This document shows, one piece after another, positions 25,913 through 33,954 of a stretch of DNA of 53,339 nt; position 1 is the first letter of the stretch; each line of letters begins with the position of its first letter. The notes below the pieces were generated by a model. That model searched no databases, had not been told where the DNA came from, and saw only the letters and a list, made by a program, of their open reading frames with translations. A program made the translations under genes and the position numbers. The stretch is from Kitasatospora sp. DSM 101779 (lineage in GTDB: Bacteria; Actinomycetota; Actinomycetes; Streptomycetales; Streptomycetaceae). The stretch covers positions 4,763,526-4,816,864 of the forward strand of contig NZ_JAHTIK010000001.1 of NCBI RefSeq assembly GCF_025655475.1, in the 5' to 3' direction.

Positions 25913-27151
25913 TCAGGACTGCACGGGTTCCACCGCTTCCTCGTCCGGCGCCGGCCGCGCCGCGCCGCGCGGCCGCGACGGCACCCACCGGCGGGTACGC
26001 AGTGCGGCCAGGCGTCCGGCCGCGGGCTCCGTCCAGCGGGCCGCGAGCGGGCCGACGATCACCAGGATCAGCACGTAGGCGGTGGCCAGCGGGCCGAGAT
26101 CCGGCTCGATGCCGGCGGTCACCGCCAGCCCGGCGATGACGATGGAGAACTCGCCGCGGGCGACCAGCGCACCGCCCGTCCGCCAGCGCCCCCGCGGACC
26201 GATGCCGGCCCGGCGGGCCGCCCAGTACCCCGTGGCGATCTTCGTGAGGGCGGTGACGACCGCGAGAGCCAGTGCGGGCAGCAGCACCGGCGGGATCGAG
26301 GTCGGATCGGTGCTCAGGCCGAAGAAGACGAAGAACACCGCGGCGAAGAGGTCCCGCAGCGGGCTGAGCAGCGTGTGCGCGCCCTCGGCGGCCTCGCCGG
26401 AGAGGGCGATGCCGACCAGGAACGCGCCGACCGCGGCCGACACCTGCAGCTTCTGGGCGATACCGGCCACCAGCAGGGTGAGGCCGAAGACGACCAGGAG
26501 CAGCTTCTCCGGGTCGTCGTGCGAGACGAACCTCGAGATCAGCCGCCCGTAGCGGAGGGCGACGAAGAGCACCGCGCCGGCGGTGGCCAGCGCGACGGCC
26601 AGGGTGATGCTGCCGGCGAGGAGTCCGGCACCGGCCAGCAGCGCGGTGAGGATCGGCAGGTAGAGGGCCATCGACAGGTCCTCCAGCACCAGGATGCTGA
26701 GGATCACCGGGGTCTCCCGGTTGCCGAGCCGCCCGAGGTCGCCGAGCACCTTGGCGATCACACCGGACGAGGAGATCCAGGTGACGCCGGCCAGCACCAC
26801 GGCGGCCACCGGACCCCAGCCCAGCAGCAGGCCGGCCGCCGCGCCCGGCAGCGCGTTGAACGCGAAGTCGACGGCCCCGGCCGGGTACTGCTGCTTGAGG
26901 TTGGTCACCAGGTCGGCCGCGGTGTACTCCAGGCCGAGCATGAGCAGCAGCAGGACGACGCCGATCTCGGCGCCGGTCGCGACGAACTCCTCGCTGGAGC
27001 TGAGCGGCAGCAGCCCGCCGTGGCCGAAGGCCAGGCCGCCGAGCAGGTACAGGGGTATCGGGGACTGCCCGTACCGGCTCGCGAGCCGGCCGAGCAGACC
27101 GAGGACGAGGACGACGGTGCCGAGTTCGATGAAGACGGTGGCGGTGTGCAC
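25913..27151 (-). CDS. CPA2-family cation:proton (K+/H+) antiporter
   Basis: A 412-residue membrane protein with about 11-12 helices, of the KefB/KhtU type. Landmarks: SPIPLYLLGGLAFGHGG, GVVLLLLMLGLEYTAADL, the conserved helix TWISSSGVIAKVLGDLG and ILVLEDLSMALYLPIL. It exchanges a monovalent cation (most likely K+) for protons to control turgor and pH. Unlike full-length KefB it ends without a TrkA-N domain; the regulatory part is encoded by the upstream gene. The GTG start at 27151 lies 4 bp after the stop of that gene, so the two form a translationally coupled pair. Confidence 0.9.
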   Translation of the reverse strand: MHTATVFIELGTVVLVLGLLGRLASRYGQSPIPLYLLGGLAFGHGGLLPLSSSEEFVATGAEIGVVLLLLMLGLEYTAADLVTNLKQQYPAGAVDFAFNALPGAAAGLLLGWGPVAAVVLAGVTWISSSGVIAKVLGDLGRLGNRETPVILSILVLEDLSMALYLPILTALLAGAGLLAGSITLAVALATAGAVLFVALRYGRLISRFVSHDDPEKLLLVVFGLTLLVAGIAQKLQVSAAVGAFLVGIALSGEAAEGAHTLLSPLRDLFAAVFFVFFGLSTDPTSIPPVLLPALALAVVTALTKIATGYWAARRAGIGPRGRWRTGGALVARGEFSIVIAGLAVTAGIEPDLGPLATAYVLILVIVGPLAARWTEPAAGRLAALRTRRWVPSRPRGAARPAPDEEAVEPVQS

Positions 27152-27155
27152 CCGA

Positions 27156-27641
27156 TCACTCCCGTCCCAGGATCGCGGCGGCGGCGTCCACGCCCTCGCG
27201 GGTGCCGATGACGATCAGGGTGTCCCCGCCGGCCAGCCGGAAGTCCGGGCCGGGGGAGGGCACCGCGCCGGTGCGGCGGAGCACCGCGACGATGGAGACG
27301 CCGGTGGCCGTGCGCATCCTGGTGTCGCCGAGCAGTCGGCCGTTCCAGAACGAGGTGCCGCCGAGCGGGATGCGCTCGGCGACCAGCCCGAGGTCGGTGG
27401 TGTGCAGCACGCCGGGGCTGTGGTGGGCGGGCATCAGCGCGTCGACCAGGGCGGTGGACTCGTCCGCCGTCAGGTGCAGGGCCTGCGCGCAGGCGTCCGG
27501 GTCGTCGGCGCGGTAGACGTTGAGGCTGCGCGTGCCGTCCCGGTGGGCGATCACGGAGAGGTGCCGGTGTTCTCGGGTGGTCAGGTCGTACTGGATGCCC
27601 ACACCGGGCAGGCTGGTCGTCCGGACTCGGGGAACGGGCAT
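27156..27641 (-). CDS. Antiporter regulatory subunit with TrkA-C domain (KhtT-like)
   Basis: A 161-residue cytoplasmic protein. Residues about 85-160 form a RCK_C/TrkA-C domain (RTATGVSIVAVLRRTGAVP, FRLAGGDTLIVIGTREGVDAA). The first 80 residues are a separate small domain beginning MPVPRVRTTSLPGVGIQYDL, as in the KhtT family. In Bacillus the KhtT/KhtU pair is gated by the TrkA-C domain, which senses nucleotides such as c-di-AMP. The same function is likely here but not proven. It is the first gene of the pair, with the start ATG at 27641. Confidence 0.88.
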   Translation of the reverse strand: MPVPRVRTTSLPGVGIQYDLTTREHRHLSVIAHRDGTRSLNVYRADDPDACAQALHLTADESTALVDALMPAHHSPGVLHTTDLGLVAERIPLGGTSFWNGRLLGDTRMRTATGVSIVAVLRRTGAVPSPGPDFRLAGGDTLIVIGTREGVDAAAAILGRE

Positions 27642-27808
27642 GGCGTCTGTCCTCTCGTCAGCGGATCCGGGCAGCGCGCAGGGCGGACCGCCGCGCGGCG
27701 CGCGGTGCCCGGATGCGGAATCGGCCGTCCTATAGTAATGAAACAGTAAAGCCGCTCGTCGAGGTCCCTCGATGGCCGCCCGGACCGACGCGTGCCAGGC
27801 TGGACGTC
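27642..27808. promoter_or_regulatory. Divergent promoter region with agtaa direct repeat
   Basis: The gap between the antiporter pair (minus) and the YccF gene (plus) has an island of AT-rich sequence in otherwise GC-rich DNA at 27731-27750. It contains agtaa twice (27734-27738 and 27745-27749), spaced 11 bp, one helical turn. tatagt (27731-27736) on the plus strand and tactat on the minus strand could serve as -10 boxes. No matching -35 is obvious. A direct repeat at one turn suggests a regulator binding one DNA face (inference). Confidence 0.4.
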
Positions 27809-28210
27809 ATGAAGGTGATCGAACTCATCCTCAACGTCCTCTGGCTGCTCTTCTGCGGCATCTGGATGGCGATCGGCTACGCGATCGCCGGGATCATCTG
27901 CTTCATCCTGATCATCACGATCCCGTTCGGCATCGCGTCCTTCCGGATCGCCGGCTATGTGCTGTGGCCGTTCGGGCGCACCACGGTGGACAAGCCGGAC
28001 GCCGGCCCCGCCTCCTGCGTCGGCAACGTGATCTGGCTGATCTTCGCCGGCTGGTGGCTGGCCATCGCCCACTTCCTGACCAGCATCCCGCTGTTCCTGT
28101 CGATCATCGGCATCCCGTTCGGCTGGGCGAACCTCAAGATGATCCCGATCTCGCTCGCGCCGCTCGGCCGCGAGGTGGTCAGCACCGACGAACGCTTCGC
28201 CGGCTGGTGA
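27809..28210 (+). CDS. YccF-domain small membrane protein
   Basis: A 133-residue integral membrane protein with two copies of the YccF-type hydrophobic unit: LILNVLWLLFCGIWMAIGYA with IPFGIASFRIAGYVLWPFGR, and VGNVIWLIFAGWWLAIAHF with GIPFGWANLKMIPISLAPLG. The internal repeat of (N)xxW followed by IPFG is the family mark. The function is unknown. I start at the ATG at 27809; an upstream ATG at 27713 would add 32 residues that overlap the promoter region and are not hydrophobic. Confidence 0.85.
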   Translation: MKVIELILNVLWLLFCGIWMAIGYAIAGIICFILIITIPFGIASFRIAGYVLWPFGRTTVDKPDAGPASCVGNVIWLIFAGWWLAIAHFLTSIPLFLSIIGIPFGWANLKMIPISLAPLGREVVSTDERFAGW

Positions 28211-28257
28211 CCCGGGGCGGCCGCCGCGCTGCCGGACCGGCCCCCCGGGCTCCGACA

Positions 28258-28278
28258 CCGAGGACTCCCGCTCCTCGG
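28258..28278 (+). terminator. Stem-loop downstream of the YccF gene
   Basis: ccgagga (28258-28264) and tcctcgg (28272-28278), a 7-bp stem with a 7-base loop, 47 bp after the YccF stop. The same 183-bp gap holds two copies of gggctccgacacc (28247-28259 and 28278-28290). There is no T-run, as is usual in this genus. Terminator by position. Confidence 0.4.
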
Positions 28279-28393
28279 GCTCCGACACCCGTGATCCCGG
28301 CCGGCCCTGACGCCCCGGCACCCGGGCTCCGGGGGCTGCCCGCGCCACGCGCTACGGTGAGCCGGTCAGTACACCCCGCCGCCGAGGAGACCC

Positions 28394-29296
28394 GTGCCCA
28401 GCTGGCGCACCACCCTGACCGCCGCCGCCGTCACCGAAGCGCCGCTGCGTGCCGACTACACCACCGCCGCCCGGCGCGTCCTCCGCCGCGAACAGGCCCC
28501 CTACCTGGCACTGCGGCTGCTCGCCGCCCCGCGCCTGGTGCCCTTCCTGGCCGCCGGGCTCGCCTTCATGAACCTCGTCGACGACACCGCCGAACAGGGC
28601 GCGCCCCAGGAACGGGCCGACGGACTCAAGGACCTCGCCGAGCGCACCGCCGAGGCGCTCGACACCCCCGCCCGCAGCGCCGACCCGGTCCTCCGCGCCT
28701 ACGCGCACGCCGTCCGCACCCGGGGCCTCCCCGAACACTGGGTGCACGACTTCCTCTCCGGCGCCGCCACCGCGGAGGCCGCCTTCACCGGCTTCGGCAC
28801 CGAGCAGGACTACCAGGACTACCTCGACGCCTACGCCCTGCCCGGCATCCTGGTCTTCACCGGCCTCCAGTACCCCGGCGGCCCCGACGGGGAGCAGACC
28901 CGGGCCTGGCGCCGGTTCGTCGACGCCGCCCAGCGGGTCGACTTCCTCGCCGACCTCGCCGGCGACGTCGCCGCCGGACGGATCTGCATCCCGCGCGAAC
29001 GCCTCGCCGAGCACGGCGTCACCCCCGAGGACCTGCGGGCCGCGCGGGACACCGCAGCCGTCCGCGCGCTGCTGTCCGACCAGTGCCGCCGTGCCCGCGG
29101 CGCCCTGGACGCGGCCGCGGACGTCGTCGACCACGCCGACCCCGGACTGCGGGCCGTCGGCCGCACCATGACCGACCTGATGGCCCACCAACTCGCCGCC
29201 GTCGAGCGGGCCGGTGCCCGTGCCCTCCGCCGTGACATCGGCTACGGCGTCCTCGCCCCGCTCCGTATCCTCGCCCGGGCCCGCCGCCGACCCTGA
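28394..29296 (+). CDS. Squalene/phytoene synthase family protein
   Basis: A 300-residue head-to-head prenyl synthase homologue. The first Asp-rich motif is present as LVDDTAEQ (Asp63, Asp64, Glu67). The second is RVDFLADLAGDV (Asp183, Asp187, Asp191), followed by GRICIP, corresponding to the QxxNxxRDxxED...GRIYLP region of the family. Several residues differ: the usual Asn and Arg of motif two are Asp183 and Ala186. It may therefore act on an unusual prenyl diphosphate. No carotenoid or hopanoid partner (desaturase, cyclase) is near, so the substrate cannot be inferred from context. The GTG start at 28394 follows gaggaga. Confidence 0.82.
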   Translation: MPSWRTTLTAAAVTEAPLRADYTTAARRVLRREQAPYLALRLLAAPRLVPFLAAGLAFMNLVDDTAEQGAPQERADGLKDLAERTAEALDTPARSADPVLRAYAHAVRTRGLPEHWVHDFLSGAATAEAAFTGFGTEQDYQDYLDAYALPGILVFTGLQYPGGPDGEQTRAWRRFVDAAQRVDFLADLAGDVAAGRICIPRERLAEHGVTPEDLRAARDTAAVRALLSDQCRRARGALDAAADVVDHADPGLRAVGRTMTDLMAHQLAAVERAGARALRRDIGYGVLAPLRILARARRRP

Positions 29297-29407
29297 CTCC
29301 GCGACACCGTCGGGTGCCGTGCGAGGGGGAATCGGCTGGACAAGCCGCCCGTCCGGGGAGCAGGCTGGCGGCTCCGTCCGGCCGGTGCCGTCCCCTGAGG
29401 AGTCCCA

Positions 29408-29932
29408 GTGACCGCGACCCCGTCCACCACCCGGGACACCGGGCCGTCCGACCCGTCCGAGCTGCCCGAGCGCAGCCGTCCGGTCGCCGAGGCCCTCGCC
29501 GCCGCCGGCGTCACCGCCGCGATCCGGGTGCTGCCGGACTCGGCGCGGACGGCCGCCGAGGCCGCGGCCGCCCTGGGCTGCGAGGTCGGCGCGATCGCGA
29601 ACAGCCTGGTCTTCATCTGCGACGGCGCCCCGCTGCTGGTGATGACCAGCGGCGCCCACCGGGTGGACACCGCCTTCCTCGCCGAGCGCCTCGGCACCGG
29701 CCCGATCACCCGGGCCACCGCACAGCAGGTCCGCGAGGCCACCGGCCAGGCGATCGGCGGTGTGGCCCCGGTCGGCCACCCGGCGCCGCTGCGCACCGTC
29801 GTGGACACCGCACTGGAGGCGCACCCGCTGCTCTGGGCGGCCGCCGGCCACCCGCACACCGTCTTCCCGCTCACCCACCGCGAGCTGCTGCACGTGACCG
29901 CGGGCGAACCCGCCCCCGTCACCGCGGGCTGA
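29408..29932 (+). CDS. YbaK/prolyl-tRNA editing domain protein
   Basis: A 174-residue single-domain protein of the YbaK/EbsC family, which hydrolyses mis-charged aminoacyl-tRNAs (for example Cys-tRNA-Pro). Typical segments: AAALGCEVGAIANSLVFIC with the conserved Ile/Asn region that includes IANSLVF, LLVMTSGAHRVDT, and GGVAPVGHPAPLRTVVD with the GGVxPxGH motif. The N-terminal 25 residues are disordered. The GTG at 29408 has tgagga upstream. It is convergent with the oxidoreductase, 43 bp away. Transcription appears independent of the synthase gene before it. Confidence 0.9.
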   Translation: MTATPSTTRDTGPSDPSELPERSRPVAEALAAAGVTAAIRVLPDSARTAAEAAAALGCEVGAIANSLVFICDGAPLLVMTSGAHRVDTAFLAERLGTGPITRATAQQVREATGQAIGGVAPVGHPAPLRTVVDTALEAHPLLWAAAGHPHTVFPLTHRELLHVTAGEPAPVTAG

Positions 29933-29975
29933 CCGGCCGGCCGTCGCACCCGACGACCTTCACACCTGACGAGCG

Positions 29976-30974
29976 TCACACCCGGACGAGCGTCTTGCCG
30001 ACGGTGTCGCCGCGCAGCATGCCGAGGAAGGCCGCGACAATCCGGTCGAAGCCGTCCACGACGGTCTCGTCCGAGTGGACCCGGCCGCTCTGCAGGTGGG
30101 GCACCAGGAACTCGTACAGCTCGTCCCGCACCGCCAGGTGGTTCCGCACCAGGAAGCCCTCCAGCCGCAGGCTCTTGCCGACGACGTCGTACAGGTTGCG
30201 CGGTGCGGCGGGCGGCTCGGCGCTGTTGTACTGGGCGACGGCGCCGCACCAGGCGATCCGCCCGTGGTCGCGGAGCACCTCGATCGCCCCCTCCAGGTGG
30301 CTGCCGCCGACGTTGTCGAAGTAGACGTCGATGCCCTCGGGGGCGGCGGCCCGCAGCAGGTCGCCGATCGGGCCGTCGTGGTGGTCGAAGGCGGCGTCGA
30401 AGCCGAGCCGGTCGGTGAGGTGGGCGACCTTCGCGGGGGAACCGGCGCTTCCGACGAGCCGCCCGGCGCCGAGCAGCCGGGCGATCCGGCCGACGGCGCT
30501 GCCCACGCCGCCGGCGGCCGCGGACACGTACAGGTCCTCGCCGGGCTGCAGCCGGGCGACCCTGGTCAGGCCGACGTACGCGCTGAGCCCGGTACCGCCG
30601 AGCAGTCCGAGGTGGGCGCTCTGCGGGACACCGGGCAGGTCGGGCAGCACCCGGGCCTCGTCCGGGGTGACCAGGGCGTGCGTCCGCCAGCCCCGGCGGT
30701 GGAAGACGAGGTCGCCCACGGCGAGGGCCGGGGTGCGGGACTCCACCACCCGGCCGACCGAACGGCCCTCCAGCGGTGCGTCCAGCGCCCATCCGCCGTC
30801 CATCTCCTCCCGCATGTACGGATCCACGGAGAGCAGCACGTTCTCGACGAGGGCCTGGCCCTCGGCGGTCGGAGGGAGCGTGCCGGTGACGAGGGCGAAG
30901 TCCTCGGGGGACGGCAGGCCGGTCGGCCGGGCGACCTGGTGGACGGCGGCGAAAGCGGTGGCGGTACGGGACAC
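29976..30974 (-). CDS. NADP-dependent medium-chain oxidoreductase (PTGR/CurA-like)
   Basis: A 332-residue zinc-independent MDR enzyme of the leukotriene-B4 dehydrogenase/2-alkenal reductase type, which reduces activated C=C bonds with NADPH. Marks: VLLSVDPYMREEM near the N-terminus, LGGTGLSAYVGLTRVA, the nucleotide site VSAAAGGVGSAVGRIARLLGA, and DVYFDNVGGSHLEGAI. The GTG start at 30974 is chosen because family homology begins there and ctcct at 30982-30986 gives an aggag ribosome site; the frame is open far upstream but is not protein-like. It is transcribed away from the LysR gene across a large palindrome, so it is the likely target of that regulator. Confidence 0.9.
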   Translation of the reverse strand: MSRTATAFAAVHQVARPTGLPSPEDFALVTGTLPPTAEGQALVENVLLSVDPYMREEMDGGWALDAPLEGRSVGRVVESRTPALAVGDLVFHRRGWRTHALVTPDEARVLPDLPGVPQSAHLGLLGGTGLSAYVGLTRVARLQPGEDLYVSAAAGGVGSAVGRIARLLGAGRLVGSAGSPAKVAHLTDRLGFDAAFDHHDGPIGDLLRAAAPEGIDVYFDNVGGSHLEGAIEVLRDHGRIAWCGAVAQYNSAEPPAAPRNLYDVVGKSLRLEGFLVRNHLAVRDELYEFLVPHLQSGRVHSDETVVDGFDRIVAAFLGMLRGDTVGKTLVRV

Positions 30975-31062
30975 GGCGGTGCTCCTGACACGGGTTCGGG
31001 GATCGGTGACGACCGTAGGCCGGGCAGCCGGGTGCCGGGCAGGGGCCGCCGTCGATGGGAGG

Positions 31063-31097
31063 CCGCCGGTCCATGAATCCCGTTCATGGACCGGCGG
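31063..31097. promoter_or_regulatory. 15-bp perfect inverted repeat, probable LysR operator
   Basis: ccgccggtccatgaa (31063-31077) and its exact reverse complement (31083-31097) are separated by 5 bp. The 35-bp site ends 12 bp before the LysR ATG (31110) and lies 89 bp from the oxidoreductase start. LysR regulators usually bind imperfect T-N11-A palindromes in such divergent gaps; this one is unusually perfect. It overlaps the likely promoter of the regulator itself, pointing to autorepression. Confidence 0.75.
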
Positions 31098-31109
31098 TAG
31101 GCTGGCCCG

Positions 31110-32192
31110 ATGACCGACGGATCCGCGCGGCGGGACACCGATCTCGCCCCGCACGAGTTGCGCATCCTGGCCGCCGTCGACCGGGAGCGGAGCTTCACCG
31201 CAGCGGCGTCGGCCCTCGGGCTGACCCAGTCCGCGGTCTCGCACGCCGTGCGCACCCTGGAGGGCAAGCTCGGCACGGTGCTGTACGACCGCGGCCGGCA
31301 CGGCGCCAGGCCCACCCCGGCCGGCGAGCGGGCCGCCGCGCACGCCCGGCAGGTGCTGCGGCTGCTGGCGGCGATGCCGGCGGAAGTCCGGGAGGCGTCG
31401 ACCGGTGAGGTCACCGGGCGTCCGGTGGTGGCGGCGTTCCGCAGCGCGGCCGCGCACCTGCTGCCCGCGGTGCTGGCCCGGCTCGCCGCCCGGCACCCCG
31501 GTCTCGCCCCGCAGGTGCGGATCGTTCGGGAGCTGGGACCCGGCACGGCCGGCGAGGTCGCGGACGGCCGGGCCGACCTCGGCATCGCCACCGTCGACCA
31601 GACGACCGAACCCCCGCCCGGACTGGTCGTGGTGCCCCTCTTCGAGGAGTCCTACGCCCTCGTCCACCCGGCCGGCCACCCCAGGCCCAAGGAGCTCCCG
31701 CTGGTCGACTGGGACGAGAACTGCAGCTCCTACACCAGGAGCTGGTGGTCCGAACAGGACTGGATGCCGCCGGCCACGATCCGGGTCGAGGACGACACCG
31801 TGGTGCTCTCGCTGGTCGCCCAGGGCATCGGCATGGCCGTGGTGCCCGGACTCAGCCTGCTCGGCGCACCTCCCGGCCTCGCCGTCACCGACCTCGGCCC
31901 GAACCCCCCGAGTCGCCAGGTCGGCTACGTCACCACGCCGGCCCTGGCCCGGACGGCTGCCGTCCGTGCACTCGTCCGCGAACTGCGCTCGGCGCCGCTG
32001 CCGGTCGGCTTGACGCCCGTTCAGCGTTCGTCGCGAGCGTCCGGTGTCTCCTCCGCCGCGAGTGCCTCGCCCGCGTCGTCCGCCCCGTCCGCCTCGACTG
32101 CCTTGCCCACCTCGGCGGCCTCCTCCGCCTCGGAGGCCTCGACGGCCTCGCGCAGCCGGCGGAACTCGGTGGCGATGCCGTCCGGGGTGTAG
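31110..32192 (+). CDS. LysR-family transcriptional regulator
   Basis: A 360-residue LTTR. The N-terminal winged helix-turn-helix is at about residues 10-75 (LRILAAVDRERSFTAAASAL, GLTQSAVSHAVRTLEGKLG). The effector-binding domain follows (VVAAFRSAAAHLLPAVLA, LGIATVDQTTEPPPGLVVVP, VEDDTVVLSLVAQGIGMAVV). Typical LysR proteins are about 300 residues and homology ends around APLPVG (about residue 302). The last 58 residues are a Ser/Ala-rich tail because no stop occurs until 32192. This tail is antisense to the 3' end of mug for 172 bp. The tail may be translated or may be a consequence of stop-codon loss. It is divergent from the MDR gene. Confidence 0.9.
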   Translation: MTDGSARRDTDLAPHELRILAAVDRERSFTAAASALGLTQSAVSHAVRTLEGKLGTVLYDRGRHGARPTPAGERAAAHARQVLRLLAAMPAEVREASTGEVTGRPVVAAFRSAAAHLLPAVLARLAARHPGLAPQVRIVRELGPGTAGEVADGRADLGIATVDQTTEPPPGLVVVPLFEESYALVHPAGHPRPKELPLVDWDENCSSYTRSWWSEQDWMPPATIRVEDDTVVLSLVAQGIGMAVVPGLSLLGAPPGLAVTDLGPNPPSRQVGYVTTPALARTAAVRALVRELRSAPLPVGLTPVQRSSRASGVSSAASASPASSAPSASTALPTSAASSASEASTASRSRRNSVAMPSGV

Positions 32193-32689
32193 TGCGCGTT
32201 GAGCCCGCTCGGGTTCGGCAGCACCCAGACCGCGGTCGCGCCGATGCCCTCCGGCTGCCGTCCGACACGGGCCTTCGGCCGCCCGAACGCCGTCCGGTAC
32301 GCGCCGATGCCGAGCACCGCCAGGACGCGCGGCCGCAGCCGCTCCACCCGGTCCACCAGGGCGGCCCCGCCCGCCCGGTACTCGTCCGCGGTCAGCTCGT
32401 CCGCCCGGGCCGTGGTGCGCGCCACCACGTTGGTGATCCCGAGGCCGTACCCGAGCAGTTCGTCCTGCTCGTCGGGCCGCAGCTGCCGCGGGGTGAAGCC
32501 GGACCGGTGCAGCGCCGGCCAGAAGCGGTTGCCCGGCCGCGCGAAGTGCCGGCCCGTGGCGCCGGACCACAGGCCGGGGTTGATCCCGCAGAACAGCACC
32601 CGCAGCCCGGGCGCCGCCACGTCCGGGATCGTCGTGTCGTGCGCGGCCGCCAACTCCTCGGCCGTCGGGCGACGGAAGGGACTCGTCAT
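32021..32689 (-). CDS. mug: G/U mismatch-specific uracil/thymine DNA glycosylase (Mug/TDG family)
   Basis: A 222-residue DNA repair enzyme that removes uracil or thymine mispaired with guanine. Motifs: LRVLFCGINPGLWSGATGRHFARPGNRFWPAL (the GINPG active-site loop with Asn, then the family's GxxGRHFxxPGNxFW pattern), GLGITNVVARTTARADEL, and VWVLPNPSGLNAHYT in the DNA-intercalating loop. The family core ends near FRRLRE. A 40-residue acidic tail (EASEAEEAAEVGK..) follows and lies antisense to the tail of the LysR gene. The start is the ATG at 32689. Confidence 0.92.
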   Translation of the reverse strand: MTSPFRRPTAEELAAAHDTTIPDVAAPGLRVLFCGINPGLWSGATGRHFARPGNRFWPALHRSGFTPRQLRPDEQDELLGYGLGITNVVARTTARADELTADEYRAGGAALVDRVERLRPRVLAVLGIGAYRTAFGRPKARVGRQPEGIGATAVWVLPNPSGLNAHYTPDGIATEFRRLREAVEASEAEEAAEVGKAVEADGADDAGEALAAEETPDARDER

Positions 32690-32766
32690 GCCTCCATCCT
32701 GACCGATGGATAGTCAGTTCGAATATTCGGCTGACCCGACGGCGCTGAGCAGCGCAGAATGACGGA

Positions 32767-33243
32767 ATGTCATACGAACTCAACGCTCTGCTCGCCACCG
32801 CCGACCTGCTCGACGTGGTGGCGGCCGAAGTGCCGACCGCGCAGGTGGCGCGACTGGCGCAGGGCCTGGCGCTGATCCCGATGACCGACCGGCTGCACGG
32901 CGTGCTGAACGTCCCCGGGGACCGTACCGAGCCGGGCTTCACCCGCTTCCCGGCCGGGTTCGGCCGCAGGCTGGAAGCCTGGTCGCAGGCCGGCGCGATC
33001 GCCTACGTCGAGGCCGACTTCTTCGGCGGCACCGGCACCCAGCAGGCAGCCGTCTGGCTGCACGGCCGGATCGAGCTCGGACCGCTCCGCATCGAGGAGG
33101 ACGAGCAACGACCCGCCGAGGGCACCCCCATCTCGCAGGCGCTGCGCCGGCTGGGGGCGACCGTGACGGAAGGGCGGTTCGACGAGTTCGACGCGGTCGG
33201 GCTCGGAGCGCGGCGCCACTCGGCCGACTGGGTCCGGGGCTGA
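32767..33243 (+). CDS. Conserved hypothetical protein
   Basis: A 158-residue soluble protein, MSYELNALLATADLLDVVAAE at the N-terminus, with a repeated-strand core (AIAYVEADFFGGTGTQQAAVWL). There is no signal peptide, membrane helix or enzyme motif I can name. It looks like a cytoplasmic protein found singly in streptomycetes. The ATG at 32767 is preceded by a weak ribosome site. An AT-rich patch at 32700-32740 is a likely promoter. It ends at a strong stem-loop shared with the convergent minus-strand operon. Confidence 0.7.
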   Translation: MSYELNALLATADLLDVVAAEVPTAQVARLAQGLALIPMTDRLHGVLNVPGDRTEPGFTRFPAGFGRRLEAWSQAGAIAYVEADFFGGTGTQQAAVWLHGRIELGPLRIEEDEQRPAEGTPISQALRRLGATVTEGRFDEFDAVGLGARRHSADWVRG

Positions 33244-33297
33244 CGGCAGTCAGGGGCTGCGCCAGGCACGGCGACGTGCTGGGCACAGTGATACGTC

Positions 33298-33327
33298 GGG
33301 CCCCGGACAGTGCACGGTCCGGGGCCC
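33298..33327. terminator. Bidirectional terminator stem-loop
   Basis: gggccccggac (33298-33308) pairs perfectly with gtccggggccc (33317-33327) around an 8-base loop (agtgcacg). It lies midway between two convergent genes, so it can stop transcription from both sides. Confidence 0.75.
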
Positions 33328-33381
33328 GGCGCATTCACGCTGTTCCGGCCGTTCCGGCCGCTGCAGGGTTGTGGCTCCCGC

Positions 33382-33939
33382 TCACGGGCCGACGTGCGCC
33401 AGGATGCGCCTGAGGTACTCCGCCCGATCGGACAGCAGCGCGATGCTGACGGCGATCCGCTCGCCGCCGAGCGGCAGGAACACGGAGCCCGCGACAGGGA
33501 GCGCGGTCACACTGAGCCGGAACCCCGCCGGGCGGACACCGGTGGCCTGCTCGTACTCGCGCAGGAAGTCCCGGATCCGGGGAACGGCGCGAGTCGGGCT
33601 GGTGGCGCGGGCGACCTCGCGCTTGCGTGCGGCGCTCCACGCGTGCAGGGCGCCGAAGTTCTCCGTGACGACACGGTCGAGCGGGGCATCCGGCAGGACG
33701 GGGGAGCCGGTTTCGCCCCGCCCGGTCGGCGGCAGGATCCGGTCCCACCAGCGCTGCCACGCCGCGCCGGCTTCGTCCGCCGAGGTGGCCGGGTCGACGA
33801 CCAGCTCCGGCGGAGGCGCCACCGGTGGCAGCCCGTGCGGGCCGGCGATGCCGAGCGCGTCGCGGATCGCCAGCGCGAAGGCCGCGTCGTGCGAGTAGTC
33901 CAGGGACACCGACCACGGCGCGCCCGACATCGCTGTCAT
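33382..33939 (-). CDS. Conserved hypothetical protein, second gene of a secreted-protein operon
   Basis: A 185-residue protein of unknown function. It has helical stretches (AWQRWWDRILPPTG, LREYEQATGVRP) and a C-terminal strand-rich part (FRLSVTALPVAGSVFLPLGG). There is no signal peptide or membrane helix, so it is probably cytoplasmic. The ATG at 33939 has an aggatg-type ribosome site just upstream on the minus strand. It begins 15 bp after the stop of the secreted-protein gene, so the two are very likely co-transcribed and may act together. Confidence 0.7.
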   Translation of the reverse strand: MTAMSGAPWSVSLDYSHDAAFALAIRDALGIAGPHGLPPVAPPPELVVDPATSADEAGAAWQRWWDRILPPTGRGETGSPVLPDAPLDRVVTENFGALHAWSAARKREVARATSPTRAVPRIRDFLREYEQATGVRPAGFRLSVTALPVAGSVFLPLGGERIAVSIALLSDRAEYLRRILAHVGP

Positions 33940-33954
33940 GCAGTCATCCTCCGA

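Noticed and set aside
29976..32942. A 988-residue minus-strand frame covering the oxidoreductase, the LysR gene and beyond
   Set aside because: Only the last 332 residues match the oxidoreductase family; the rest is antisense to the LysR coding sequence and reads like GC-rich shadow.
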